64,000 bases of DNA from Lindgomyces ingoldianus (taxonomy: Eukaryota; Ascomycota; Dothideomycetes; Pleosporales; Lindgomycetaceae): contig NW_022985192.1 in the NCBI RefSeq assembly GCF_010093535.1, positions 7,777-71,776 on the forward strand, in the 5' to 3' direction. Below the pieces are notes generated by a model. The model ran no database searches. It worked only from the letters and a program-made list of their open reading frames with translations, and was not told the origin of the DNA. Below are positions 32,747 through 43,638 of this stretch, piece by piece. Position 1 is the stretch's first letter; every line of letters starts with the position of its first letter. The position numbers and the translations under genes are program-made.

Positions 32747-34247
32747 ATGGCACGACTCTCGCGAAACCTCCTACCTCTGCATAACAGAGATCGTTCCAAC
32801 GGACAGAACGCCGTCGCTCTGGGAAATACCACCGGTGCCACATCCTCCTCACAACGCCGTCCTCTCTCCTTCCTCTCCAACAGATGGCGCAACGAGCTCG
32901 TAGCCGCCGCGGCGGAATTCGCAGGAACATTCATGTTCTTGTTCATTGCGTATGGGGGCACTCAAGTTGCGAATACGGCAGCGATTGCGGATAATGCGCG
33001 CACGGCGGGACAGCAAGATGGGAGTATTACGCAGGCACCGAATACCAGTGTGTTGTTATTTATTGCATTGAGTTTTGGGTTTTCGCTAATGGTGAATGTG
33101 TGGGTTTTTTTCAGGGTTAGTGGGGGGTTGTTTAATCCCGCTGTAAGTTTCCCTTTGTCTGCAATCCAGACTGGAGCAGATCTGCAATTATAGGGTGGGA
33201 TAAAGAAGGCAGGTATTATTTTGGAGGACGAGGCTGATGGCGTGTACAGGTAACGCTTGGCCTCTACCTCATCGGCGCACTAACAGCCACCCGCGCAATA
33301 TTCTGCTTCGTATCACAAATGCTGTCCGGAATATGCGCGGCTGCCGTTGTAGATGCGATTCTCCCCGGCCCGCTGAACGTCTCGACAACGCTTGGAGCAG
33401 GGACTTCCATCGCCCGTGGCGTATTTCTGGAGATGTTTTTAACAGCCCTCCTGGTGTTTACAATCTTCATGCTTGCGGCTGAGAAGCATAAAGCTACGTA
33501 TCTCGCTCCGATTGGAATTGGGTTGTCGTTGTTTGTTGCGGAACTTGTTGGTAAGCATCGCCTCCCCAAGCCTTCCTTCTCTTCCATTCCAATTCCCCTC
33601 CCAATAGCCATCCCACATAGCTGTCAGCCCCACGCCACAAGCCAATTAAGATTTACTATGCTCATAATCAACTTCAGGGGTTTTTTTCACCGGCGGATCC
33701 CTCAACCCCACCCGGTCCTTTGGACCCTGCGTTGTAACGCAAACCTTTCCAGGCTACCATTACATATACTGGCTCGGGCCGCTCATGGGCACACTTCTCG
33801 CATTCGGAATGTATAAAATTGTCAAAAGCGTGGAGTACCAGACCGTGAATCCAGGACAGGACTTTGACGACCATGAGGTGAGTATCAGGTTTTTGGCTTT
33901 CAAGTCGTCGTCTGTTCCCGTGCACTCTAGTTCTTTGCAGTTCAGCTTTCTTTACCTACAACGCTGAAGACTTGTCTGCGGTAAAACTGCCCAACTAAGG
34001 CTCTCCTTAGGCTGAGCTCTTCAAACCTCCGTCCAATCCCTCGCACAGGGAAGAAGTTGCGCGTCCAAATGTTGCGGCTATCGTCGCTGAAGAAGCTGTG
34101 CGAATGGCGTCTCGTAGTTCGGGCTCTGGGTCGGGCTCGGGACATATCCATGGGATTCAGGGTCGAATGTCGCCGGAAGGGGATGGCGGGGTTAGATTTG
34201 CGGGGAACGAGGAGAAAATTTCCCCTGTCGCGTCGCGGAAAGGTTGA
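32747..34247 (+). CDS. Aquaporin (MIP family water/solute channel)
   Basis: Four exons: 32747-33142, 33250-33550, 33678-33877, 34011-34247; introns of 107, 127 and 133 bp, all GT-AG with matching phases; 377 residues. Membrane channel for water or small solutes. Helix 1 begins at the AAAAEFAGTFMFLFIAYGGT segment. The first pore half-loop is GGLFNPA, interrupted by intron 1 exactly after NPA. The second half-loop is GGSLNPTRSFGP, so the second NPA is NPT; the selectivity-filter Arg follows it directly. Six helices are visible. The N-terminal about 50 residues and the C-terminal about 75 (Ser/Gly-rich) are hydrophilic and cytosolic. It is closer to orthodox fungal aquaporins than to aquaglyceroporins because of the SFGP end without the Asp typical of the latter. 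Confidence 0.9.
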
Positions 34248-34622
34248 TGGAGTTGGTTTCGAAAAGGGTAGTTTTAAAGGCAAGGTTGGCAAGTACAGAG
34301 TGATGCTCCAGGCCAGCTACTTTTACATCTGGGGAGCAGATTAGGATCAACTACAGAGATCTGAAGTTTTAAAACGCTTTAAGGAAGCTGAGGGGGCATA
34401 ATCAAAGGTTTCAAGTTTGTTGGTGGGTTAAGTAATGATACCACTGTCGATTTAATTTCGCATACCTTCTCACTGGCTCGCCCATTCTGTACTATTTCCT
34501 GCGAAAGCAGGAGGTTCCAAAGTCGACAAGCATAGTGTCGAATCCGCCTGCATCACTGCGCACATCATCCACATCTCTCCCCCTCTTAAAATCTGGCCAC
34601 CAACTCTCACCCACCCCACACC
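34248..34622. other. Short convergent intergenic region
   Basis: The 375 bp between the aquaporin stop and the stop of the Pro-rich membrane protein hold the 3' UTRs of both genes. Nothing else was seen. Confidence 0.5.
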
Positions 34623-35582
34623 TCATCGCGCACATAGACAGACCCTCATATCACCACCCCTCATAACCCCCTTCCTTACTTCTCCTAATCGAGCTTCGGT
34701 CTTGTAGACGACAAAACCTGCGAGTAGATGCGCAGTCAGGACCGCGAAGGTGAGGAAGAAGGTTAGGAGCGCTAGGATTAAGAGGGAGATTTGTAAGGCG
34801 GAAGGTGAGGAGCGTCGAGGCGGAGTTGGAGGAAGGGGTTGAGGCATTTGGTGTGGGATTGAGTTGTTGTGGCTGGGGTTGAGTGGAGGCGGAGGCAAAT
34901 TCGCGGTGTTGGGGTTGGATGGACGAGGGGGAGGTCCGACTTCAATATTGGCGTGGTCGTGAGGAACGGTGGTAGGTGATATTGCCCGACTGGTATAATA
35001 TTGAACCCGTCCACTCCCAACTCTTCCTGCTGTCGGCGGATCGCGTGCGGCTTCTACTATGCCAAACATATCATCCTGGCTCTCCTGCCCCTGTTCTCGC
35101 GAATCAGATCTCCTAGCCTCACTTCCAGCTTTATGCCAAGCACGCATCTGCATTTGCCCTATCCCCTCCTTCTCCCTCTCCTTCCCCCTCCCCCTTATCG
35201 GAAACGGAGGGTCCCACGGCTTCCTCACCATCTTCTGCACACTCGTCTCCCTCTCTGTCTTTGCTCTTTGGCCTTCTGTTCCAACCGTCTGCGGATCCTT
35301 CTCAGTTGTCTCCCGCGAAGGTTCGACCGACTTAGGACTGGGTGGTGATGGCATTGGTGGGTGTTCAGAGGGGCCGTCGTGGGACCCCATTGATAACGGC
35401 GGTGGGGAAGAATGAAGAGAGGTTGATTGCGATGATATAGGGGGGGTAGATGTTTTGGCATCAAATGGGTAGAACTCGAGCCGTAAGGTCGCCGGAGATG
35501 GAACATAGAGATGGAGGCGAGGGAGTTGGACTATTAGAATTGGGATGATGATGAGTATGAAGGACAGGAGGAGTACGGGCAT
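34623..35582 (-). CDS. Proline-rich membrane protein with N- and C-terminal hydrophobic helices
   Basis: Single-exon frame, 319 residues, ATG start. Residues 1-20 form a hydrophobic helix (LLLSFILIIIPILIVQL). A long hydrophilic Pro/Ser/Glu/Lys-rich middle (about 45-255) contains many PPP and SPP motifs and is probably disordered. A second helix (about ISLLILALLTFFLTFAVLTAHLLAGFVVY) precedes a short tail ending CLCAR. I do not recognise the family. The even codon use and preserved C-terminal helix make a real gene likely, but the opposite strand is also open in part, so splicing is uncertain. It is tandem downstream of the CAP10 gene. Confidence 0.6.
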   Translation of the reverse strand: MPVLLLSFILIIIPILIVQLPRLHLYVPSPATLRLEFYPFDAKTSTPPISSQSTSLHSSPPPLSMGSHDGPSEHPPMPSPPSPKSVEPSRETTEKDPQTVGTEGQRAKTERETSVQKMVRKPWDPPFPIRGRGKEREKEGIGQMQMRAWHKAGSEARRSDSREQGQESQDDMFGIVEAARDPPTAGRVGSGRVQYYTSRAISPTTVPHDHANIEVGPPPRPSNPNTANLPPPPLNPSHNNSIPHQMPQPLPPTPPRRSSPSALQISLLILALLTFFLTFAVLTAHLLAGFVVYKTEARLGEVRKGVMRGGDMRVCLCAR

Positions 35583-35941
35583 GCGTTCGAAGTACGTGGC
35601 GTTGAATGTGATGCAGTGCGATGAGATACCGTCCGGGGCCGAGAGAGATCGAGCGTAGGTGGGTAAGTTGGAAGAGGGGTCGATATGCGGTCTTCGCTGG
35701 TGCGTTGCGTTGCGGAAATTGGGTCTGTACGAAGGGAAAGCCGGGGACTTTTGTAAAGGAGAGCAAGTCTGGGAGCGATGATGATGAGAGAGGGTAGTAT
35801 CTTACAACTCCTCATCCCTCATCCTCGAGCACCACACACAAAGACCTCGCTTCAACTCCTTTTCCCCCTCCAGTGCACCTTCCTTTCCAACCCCTGCTCG
35901 CTGTGCTCTGGGAAGTCACCGTCCCCTTGTGTACGTTTGTC

Positions 35942-38158
35942 TCAATCCCCCTCTCCAACCAAATCTCCCACCCAGCCTAACCTCTCCCTCTTATCATCCA
36001 CCACCCTCGCATACTCAAGTAATAAGCGATATAGATAAATCAGCATGTCTTCTTTCCTTAACACCTTCTCCGCCCATTCCTTACCCGCTAGAGCAATGCG
36101 CCGAGCTTGGTTATCGTGACTATCGTCTCGATGCCTGCCGCGCTTGGAAAGAACTGAAGCCTTGGCAGGTGGAGGAAGGGTGTAATCGTCATCTCGCTCA
36201 TTCACTTGGATTCCCTGTTCTTCTTCTATACCATGTTCCTCAGAAGACGAATGTTCTCCAGCCAGCTTCGGTGTCATGGACCCTCCAGCTCCTGCCCCAT
36301 CATTCCTCCCCCCGACGAAAAACCTCCCAATCGCATACACATCCACAAAAGTATTGTCCAGCGGCACAAAATGCACCCACGGCCACAAACGCCCATCAAA
36401 CCAATGGCGATACACACTTGCTCGAAGCGGGACAACCTCCCTCCTCAACGCGTTGATAAACTCGCTATCGTTGTCGCTGCCGTTGCCGTCCAATATCGCC
36501 GTGTACTTGTATTTCTCTTGTTCTCGTGGAGCGGGAGGTGCGGTGACGGAGAAGAAGTCTGAGTTGTATGGGCAGTGATCGGAGGGGGAGAGTTCGTCGC
36601 AGTGGAGGTCGGTAAATGCAACGTCGGCCCAGGAGTGGATCCATTCTGCGAGCGTGCCGTTGGTTTGCTCGGGGAGGTGGTAGGGATTTTGCGCTAGCAG
36701 TCTGAAAGTGCCTGCTGGTCCGACACCCGCGTTCTCCGGTTCACCGTTCACGGGAGTGCGGAGTGAGGCTTCAGCGAAAGCGACATGTGAAGCATTCATC
36801 ATGCTCACAAATCGGTGGCGATGAAACCGCTGCCAATTGAGTGCAGTATTATGCCCACCAGTCGCAGGACCGCGCCAAAACAACACATCCTGTTTCTCCT
36901 CCCAAGCCACTCTCACTCCTTCTTCTTCCTCCCCCGTGCCCAGGGAATAAAGACTCTCATTCCACGCTGAACCCCCAGGAATCAAAACATCGTTCCCCAC
37001 GCTAAACTTCACTGCACCAAACCACGGAAAAAACTTCACACTAGCACTCATACTCTCCGGTCCAACGAAACCTCCATGCAAACCCTGCAACTCTGGCAAC
37101 GCACAAACGTCCCCCGCGCGAGACCAATTCCCGACAAACCCACCAAACGCCTCCGACCCGTTTGGAAACGTCGTCGGCAGCATATTGGCGGCAGAGTGAG
37201 CGGAGGAAGTATGGCCCTGGGGATGCCAGATATCAACGAAGAGAGAGGTTTTCCGGGTCCAGGAGCGCGGATGACAGGCTGGACGGACGAGGCTCCAGTA
37301 TGGGCGCGGTCCTCGCGATGAAGTTGGGTGTGTGAGGCGAGCGCCTAGCCATTCTGGGTCGAAGGTGTAGTTTGCGATCTGCTGGTCGCTATCGTAGCTA
37401 GAAAACTGAGTAAGAACATCCATCGGCGCAGCAAGAATCGGCCTCGCTAGCTCAAGTGCGGTATCGATTGTCTCCCACGGTACCACAAGCCCTGGCTCCG
37501 CATTACTATTAAACGGGACATCTACATCCGGTAACAGGACATGCTTCTCTCTTGCTAGTGCTCCTAGCATATTCTCCCAAAGCCGGAGCCTATCATTCTT
37601 CCCCTTCGCATCCAGTCTAACAACCCCATCTCTCACTTCAACCCGAGGTCCCACCGCCGCCGCTTTCATCCTCAACACTGGCGGGTCGATGCCCCAGAAG
37701 GGCGCGAGGTCGTCATATATCTGATCCCAGAATGATTCTACCACAACGGCGCCGTGTTGCACAGCGAACGCATACCAGGCGGAGAAGCCGGGGGGTGGGT
37801 GGCGTTTCCGACGGGTCCTGTATTTTCGAGCCGCGTCGGATAAACTCTTCGCCTCGGTCTTTAACGCCCGAGTAAAATCAGTTTGTGCGGTAGACATTAA
37901 TTGTGGAATGGGATGTGCGTCGGCGCTGTGAGAATGTAGATGCTCGTGACCGGAGATTATTCCTGGTGTGAGATCATCCAAGCTGGGAAATTTCGGGAGG
38001 CTGAGCTTGGGGATCGGGGACAGGCCTAGAGCGAGAGTTTCTCGGCTGGATGTGGTATTGTAGATGATAATTAGACATAACGCAAGGGATGTGAAGATTA
38101 AGAGTTGGAGTGCTCGCCAGGAGGGATGGGGACGGGGGAGGAGGTGTTTGGTCTGCAT
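35942..38158 (-). CDS. CAP10-like glycosyltransferase family 90 protein
   Basis: Single exon, 738 residues. Type II Golgi membrane glycosyltransferase of the Cryptococcus CAP10/GT90 class, which includes xylosyltransferases acting on wall or capsule glycans. A short basic cytosolic start is followed by the signal anchor (about 17-36) and a stem. The GT90 domain spans about residues 370-735. Visible motifs are KQDVLFWRGPATGGHN, the YKYTAILDGNGSD loop, the RLWPWVHFVPLDNTFVDVYA segment and the LIYLYRLLLEYARVVDD C-terminal helix. An acidic low-complexity insert (about 630-665) sits between the last two. The substrate is not predictable from sequence. Confidence 0.9.
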   Translation of the reverse strand: MQTKHLLPRPHPSWRALQLLIFTSLALCLIIIYNTTSSRETLALGLSPIPKLSLPKFPSLDDLTPGIISGHEHLHSHSADAHPIPQLMSTAQTDFTRALKTEAKSLSDAARKYRTRRKRHPPPGFSAWYAFAVQHGAVVVESFWDQIYDDLAPFWGIDPPVLRMKAAAVGPRVEVRDGVVRLDAKGKNDRLRLWENMLGALAREKHVLLPDVDVPFNSNAEPGLVVPWETIDTALELARPILAAPMDVLTQFSSYDSDQQIANYTFDPEWLGARLTHPTSSRGPRPYWSLVRPACHPRSWTRKTSLFVDIWHPQGHTSSAHSAANMLPTTFPNGSEAFGGFVGNWSRAGDVCALPELQGLHGGFVGPESMSASVKFFPWFGAVKFSVGNDVLIPGGSAWNESLYSLGTGEEEEGVRVAWEEKQDVLFWRGPATGGHNTALNWQRFHRHRFVSMMNASHVAFAEASLRTPVNGEPENAGVGPAGTFRLLAQNPYHLPEQTNGTLAEWIHSWADVAFTDLHCDELSPSDHCPYNSDFFSVTAPPAPREQEKYKYTAILDGNGSDNDSEFINALRREVVPLRASVYRHWFDGRLWPWVHFVPLDNTFVDVYAIGRFFVGGRNDGAGAGGSMTPKLAGEHSSSEEHGIEEEQGIQVNERDDDYTLPPPAKASVLSKRGRHRDDSHDNQARRIALAGKEWAEKVLRKEDMLIYLYRLLLEYARVVDDKRERLGWVGDLVGEGD

Positions 38159-38866
38159 GGTTGGGTGGTTGTTGGCGCGGGAAGGTCTACCTCGGGAACT
38201 CGAAGATAACAGGATGCGAATGCAGATTCTAGGGCCGGGGGATCGCGGTTGGGATCTTGTTCGTGATCACAGCTGCTGACTCGTCAAATGGATGTGAAGG
38301 CAAGCTAAGGCATAGTCGGGTGTGTTTCAGACGCCGCCGGATGAGCGAAGATATGCGTGCGGATCGGTACGTAGATGTTCTTCGAGGCAAACGAGGTCGA
38401 GCAAGTGAAGAGAAATAAGGATCGAAGGAGAAATATATGGAGTGAGAGAAGCAGGAAAATAGAAGACATAAATGGTTAGACGGGTTAATTAATGGGATAG
38501 AAAGTGTGGGGAATAAATTGATAGTGTCGCGTGTGCTGATGCATGCGGGTGCTGCATTCAGCCGCGTGGAGATGGCGAATCCTCGGAAGGCTTGGCGGAT
38601 CTGGGGTAAGGATGGACGGGATGAACGGGATGGAATGGGATTTGGAAATTGATGGTGGGTGGGGGGGTGATATGCATGTGGCGACTTGTGTTATGCGGAT
38701 TGGAACGATGGGCTGGAAGAGTGAAGGGGTTACCAAAATTCGTGTTATTATCATACCACAGAGTAGCACGCACCATGGCCAATATCTGTATCTTACCGTC
38801 CGTGATCCGTACCTATCCCATATTAAAATCCTCCCACCTGCAGTCGACGATCGCACATCACGCGCC
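38159..38866. other. Intergenic, no supported gene
   Basis: The 700 bp between the CAP10 start and the Rtt106 stop hold the CAP10 promoter. Long open frames running into the Rtt106 acidic-tail DNA are composition artefacts. Confidence 0.5.
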
Positions 38867-40631
38867 TTAATACTGCTGACCCTCCATCTCTTCACTCCCA
38901 CCTTCAGCCTCTTCATACCCTTCTTCATACCCCTCCTCATACTCCTCCCCATCAGCTTCTTCATACCCCTCCTCCCCACCGTCCCCATCTTCCTCATCAT
39001 CACTATCCTCCCCACTCCCCTCGCTCTCCCCCTCACTCCCCGGATCATAATCCTCCTCATCCTCATCCTCATCTTCTTGGTCCTGCAACAACCTCGCCGC
39101 TTTCTCCAACTCCGTCTCCTCATCCCCGTCTTCCACCTTACTCTCCCCATTCGTGCCATCCCGCTTCTCAACCGGCGGATTCACGTTAAGTTTCTTTGCC
39201 CTCCGTGCCGCCGCCATACTCGCGTCCTGCAGCTCATGCTTCTGCACGTACTCCTGGATACCTGGGTAGTCTGCTTGGTCGATCATTGCAAACTCGATTT
39301 CCTGGTTGGAGGGGTTGGAGGTGGTGATGACGAGGTTGAAGGTGTTGCGGAGTACGGCTGTGTAGGATATGCTGTTTATAGAGGAAAAATCGAAGAATAA
39401 AAGGGGTTTTTTGAAGCCGAAGATTATGCCGACAGAGGTGAGGAAGAGGTAGCCTAGATCCGGATTCCGACGTTAGCTAGCCTCAGGAGGAAATGGCAAG
39501 GGAGGGAGGAGGCATGGGGAAGTATAGTGAAGGAGGGAACGAGGCATGGGGAAGATTAGGGAACGAGGGAACGAGGCATGGGAAGGTTAGGGAAGGAGGG
39601 AAGGAGACATGGAGAAGGTAAGGGAAGAAGGGAAGGAGACATGGGGAAGGTTAGGGAAGGAGGGAAGGAGACATGGGGAAGGTTAGGGAAGGAGGGAAGG
39701 AGACATGGGGAAGGTTAGGGAACGAGGGAGGGAGGTGTGGGAAAGGGGGGATAGACAGATGAAGACGGGGAATTCACCGTCTTTACTCCCCCGATGCGCC
39801 TTCACATGATACGCCTTCTCTCCCTTCCTATGATTCTGCACAATCGCGCTCTGGAAATCCTCTGCGGTGGGAAATATCACGGATTTCCCCGTCCCAGCCT
39901 GGATCAGGCAATGGTGTATTGCTTCTGCCATAGGGCCTGGGCCGGGGTCTTCGCCTTCAATGATGTTCTTGCCTGTCGCCTCTTCGAACGTCCATACGAT
40001 GGCTTCGGGCGGCGAGGCTTTGAGATGCTCGGGCACTGGGTTTACGCCGTCGCCGTGGATAGGTAGGACCACGAAATTGTGCTGACGTTTGGCTTTTTCA
40101 GGCACGGGGAGACAGAATACTTGGTCCACGTCTTTCCAGGCAATTCCGAACTCAACCTTCCCATCAGCGCTGAGGCCCCTGATCCCGCCTTCCGCTTTGT
40201 TCGTGACCAATTCGAGCGTCAACTTTTTGCGCTGCGGTATTGAGAAGCTGACGCTGGGGTAGGAGCGCCATGCTTTCATATCGGTGCTCGCGAGTCTGCC
40301 TAGGCCACCTATGGCGCCGTCGGACACGCCGTTGCTGTCGTCTAGCTTGCGCTTTTTTGTCGCTGGTTCGGCAGAGGCAGGGGAGGTGTGGTTGAGCATG
40401 TAGGATGAGATGTCGCGGAATAGGGTGATTTGGGTGGGATTCTGGTCTTCCACGGCGCAGCGTCAGTATGTTTGTATACATGTATGCATATAACTCGTCA
40501 GAATGGTGTGTGGGAATAGGAGAAATTGCCATGAAGCCGATGGGCTTACCTATAGCCGCGTGCACTCTTTTGCGCAGCTCGTGATTGCCCGCAAATGCTA
40601 GGTCAATTTCTTGGGTATGTGCGCCTGCCAT
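38867..40631 (-). CDS. RTT106: Rtt106 histone H3-H4 chaperone
   Basis: Three exons, 40631-40550, 40446-39778 and 39453-38867; introns of 103 and 324 bp, GT-AG, both in phase 1; 445 residues. Nuclear chaperone that binds H3-H4 (notably K56-acetylated H3) for nucleosome assembly and silencing. The N-terminal dimerisation segment (residues 1-45) is split by intron 1, with the join reading HAAIDQNPTQITLF. The double pleckstrin-homology core starts near SVSFSIPQRKKLTLEL and runs into exon 3 (KDGYLFLTSVGIIFGFKKPL, then EIEFAMIDQADYPGIQEYV). The C-terminal about 75 residues are an acidic Glu/Asp/Gly/Tyr tail, usual for the family. Intron 2 is far longer than its neighbours because it holds a minisatellite. 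Confidence 0.93.
39509..39748. repeat. 32-bp minisatellite inside Rtt106 intron 2
   Basis: Seven complete units (one of 31 bp) plus a partial eighth. The plus-strand unit is of the form GAGACATGGGGAAGGTTAGG-GAAGGAGGGAAG. Units 5 to 7 are nearly identical; the outer ones have diverged. On the transcribed strand each unit supplies a CTAAC-type branch-point word (five or so copies) and a pyrimidine-rich tract. On the plus strand most units contain TTAGGG. Confidence 0.9.
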
Positions 40632-41269
40632 AGTTGAGTTGTGAGAGGCGTGAGACGTAATGAAGATTCGTGGTGAGATTGATGGTGCAGATGGAGTTTT
40701 GGCGTTGAAGGTTGGATGGGACGCGCCGTGGCTGGAGCGCGACTGGGCACGAGTCGACTCCTGACATCACCACGACTACCTCAACCTCATCTCCTAATAA
40801 CCACCGCGAAATCTCATCAGCCGATCTGAATGCAGCCACGAGACGGCATTGGTCAATGAATTCGCCACTAACATGTCGTCAAGCTATCATAGAGAAGTTA
40901 CGACCGCTCTGCCACTTAAGCTACACATAACCTACGGATGTAGGTCTACTAAGGAGCTATGCGAGGGTAAATTTTCGTATCAGAAGCGCTTCCCATCACA
41001 GAGAGCTATCATTCTGCTGTCACTGCCCATTGCTATCCCCTCGCAATGGCCATCATCATTCAGTAGCCCGACCTCTTTCATCCCCGTTTTCGAAGCCCGT
41101 GCACGTCTCTATCACTGTAGGCCATTCTCACAACAGCATCCAAGGAATCTAACTTCTACGTCAAGTATTGCACCTAAACTTGCTTCTGACCTACAAGTGC
41201 TTGGATGTAGCTAGACTTCATGTAATCTTGAAGAGATGTATATATGCCGATGAGTTCCAGGATCTTGAG
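40632..41269. other. Intergenic, Rtt106 promoter region
   Basis: No gene supported. A frame at 40849-41214 has no ATG start and no domain. Confidence 0.45.
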
Positions 41270-41632
41270 GGATCCCGCTCGCAAATCACTCCGTGCAATG
41301 GCACAATAGTGTCCGGGAAGTGGTGCTGCGGCAAAACAACGACTTGCTGTACCCAGAACAATCCAAATGCGCGCATCATACCCGCAATATTCAGGATGAA
41401 CATAAGCGTAGAGTCGATTTCATCGTTGACGTTTATATCACCTGGCCCGGCGCTAGCGTTGATTGCCACGGCCACTTTACCAACCTCTCCCAGTTCAACA
41501 TACATCAAACCAGTTTGGAACAGAGGGAATCTCCCTCTGAGTGCGTATACTGGAATAATCGTCGCTGATGTCGTTGGAGCTTTGTTAGTTTTCGACATGA
41601 GTTTCTACTGGTCAAATCCCTACAGGGGATGA
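41270..41632 (+). pseudogene. Relic of a cysteine-rich single-pass membrane protein
   Basis: An open stretch without ATG or signal peptide. It starts with QITPCNGTIVSGKWCCGKTT then TCCTQNN, the second Cys-rich motif of the family represented at 24.1 kb (there NQFCCG and KCCEK). A Ser/Thr/Pro segment follows, then a hydrophobic helix AYTGIIVADVVGALLVFDM, and the frame stops just after it. The first Cys-rich half, the stop-transfer basic cluster and the cytoplasmic tail are missing. It is a truncated remnant rather than a gene, although an unseen upstream exon cannot be excluded. Confidence 0.55.
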
Positions 41633-43638
41633 AGAGACTGGATATCCAAGCACCGGGTTCCAAAGCCCAAGATCTCCTCCCAGACACCACGCAACACTCT
41701 ATTCCTCTAGTTTCAGGATATCTACCACGCATATTTAGGGGGGCGGGAGGCGGATTCAGAGTGAAAGATCACCCGTTGCTGACTCGCTGCAGGAACTAGA
41801 TCCGTATGCGACTCAAGGGCTACCTTCAAGTGAAAGGATTGGGCTACTCCCGGTCGACAGGCATGAGATGCCTCTAAATACAAGTTATGGGGTGTTTTAA
41901 ACACAGATATGTGTCTCCTAACGGATGAAGTTGCGAGATAAGGGAATCAAAGGACTCAAGGACCTCCAGCTCCCCGATTCCATTAACGAGAATATGCGGG
42001 CATGCACGCAGGTATTTTCACGCTACGGAAACGGACAGGGTGCATAGGGAGAACTGGGCGAGATCCAAGAAATGCCCAAATGCCTTTGGTTGAGAGAGGA
42101 TGACTGAGCAAGTGAATCGGGCCAGTATGTCGTAGATGCAGTCCTGGTACAAGGGGCTAAGTTGGCCGATGAACCGCATATATGCTGGAAACGACCTCAC
42201 TGACGTCGCCAGCCAAATCGCAATCTAGTTGGTCGGGCTGAGCGCCGACCTCGCCGATATCATCCCCGTGCTAGGTTGCTGACGGAATTGGAGCATTTCG
42301 AGATCCTTCGACTTGTGCAAGTTGAGCAAGGAGAAAACAAATCTGCGCATCGCAAACCGACTGGGAAGATATCTGGGAGCTTCTTTGTGGGCTAATCCTC
42401 TTTGCTGTCAATTTGTGAAGGCCCACCGAGGATGATAGAAAAGAGAAGGATATCGAACACGTCAGTCTCCAAGGCAGGAAAGCACAGTCAGGTAGCTAGC
42501 AATGACAAGTATTTACTGGAATTATCCTTGGCTAATGCTCAGGTCACACCGATAACCTGTTACCGGGAACTCCGTGCCTTTGCTGCCGATGCGATCAAGG
42601 AATACGCCTCTAACGACGCGCACTTATGGCATTCCGGCCTTAGCCTCAATTTTGTGTCCATATTAGCTCTTCTTAAGCTCAGCCTTAAAGCAGTTCATTC
42701 ATCCAGAAGGAATTGAAAAGGCTTCTCTCGCTAGTTGATCACCCGCGCCGGAGCGTGGGGAGATCAAGGTACGTACCGCATATTCCCTGGAAACAAGCAC
42801 CTTTGATGTGCAGAATGATCGACCATGACTCTGTACTACCCGACATCCGGTACATCATGCCTTTAGAGCTGGCGATTCGAGTCAGTTTGAGATGGGGGTG
42901 TGGGGGTTGGCGCACGTGATCGGAGTGAAGTACCTTAGTACACATTAGGGTATCCGGGGGGCCATTTCGGTACAGTGCCTGATATGCGTCTCCGATCGAC
43001 AGCTCGAAAACAACCTTAAAAGCCAATCTTAACTATAATTCAACCTCGTAACACGTCAGCGCCTCCCGACGACCTGAGGGGCGGTCTGCCTTCCATGATG
43101 ATCCTGGTCCGTGCCGCCCACCCCTTGAGGCACATCTCCTACGCCCCTAGTTTCGTATTACTACCGCACCACTCACGGCCTTCCACACAACCATATGCAT
43201 TGCGTCAATGTCGAAAAGAGAAGAATATGGGACACGACAAACCAAGCACATCCTAGCACATGCCAGTAGAGATCAACAGATGTAAGTCCAAAGTTCAAGA
43301 GCCGCGCGAGGCGGGCACACAGCATTGACAGCCGAGCCTCACCAGGATACAAGAGGTTTGAAGATGACATTTTACTTCCATAGCCACGTAGGATTGTTGA
43401 TGCTATGTCCATTGCTACATAGGTTATCTATCGGACTGGCCGCCTGCTCGCTCGACTGCCGAAATCTAGTCCCGATAATCCTCGTATTTACTGTTATTAA
43501 GCTCCTTCAGGAAGGACTTGCATCTCCTCTATTCTTCACCTATTTCTCGAGTCGCCGCATTCTTTCTAATTTCTTCTAATTTCTGTTTTCGTGTTTGCTG
43601 GAAAAATCAGATTTGGTGCATACCTAGGAATCCTCAGA
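41633..43638. other. Intergenic, no supported gene
   Basis: About 2 kb. A 42-codon ATG frame at 41929-42039 and a 104-codon frame without ATG at 42402-42716 look protein-like, but I recognise neither and found no splicing that joins them. The last 200 bp are the leader of the next gene. Confidence 0.4.

Noticed and set aside
38485..39400. Long frames on both strands over the Rtt106 acidic tail
   Set aside because: GAG/GAA-rich coding DNA opens neighbouring frames as Arg- or Leu-rich artefacts.
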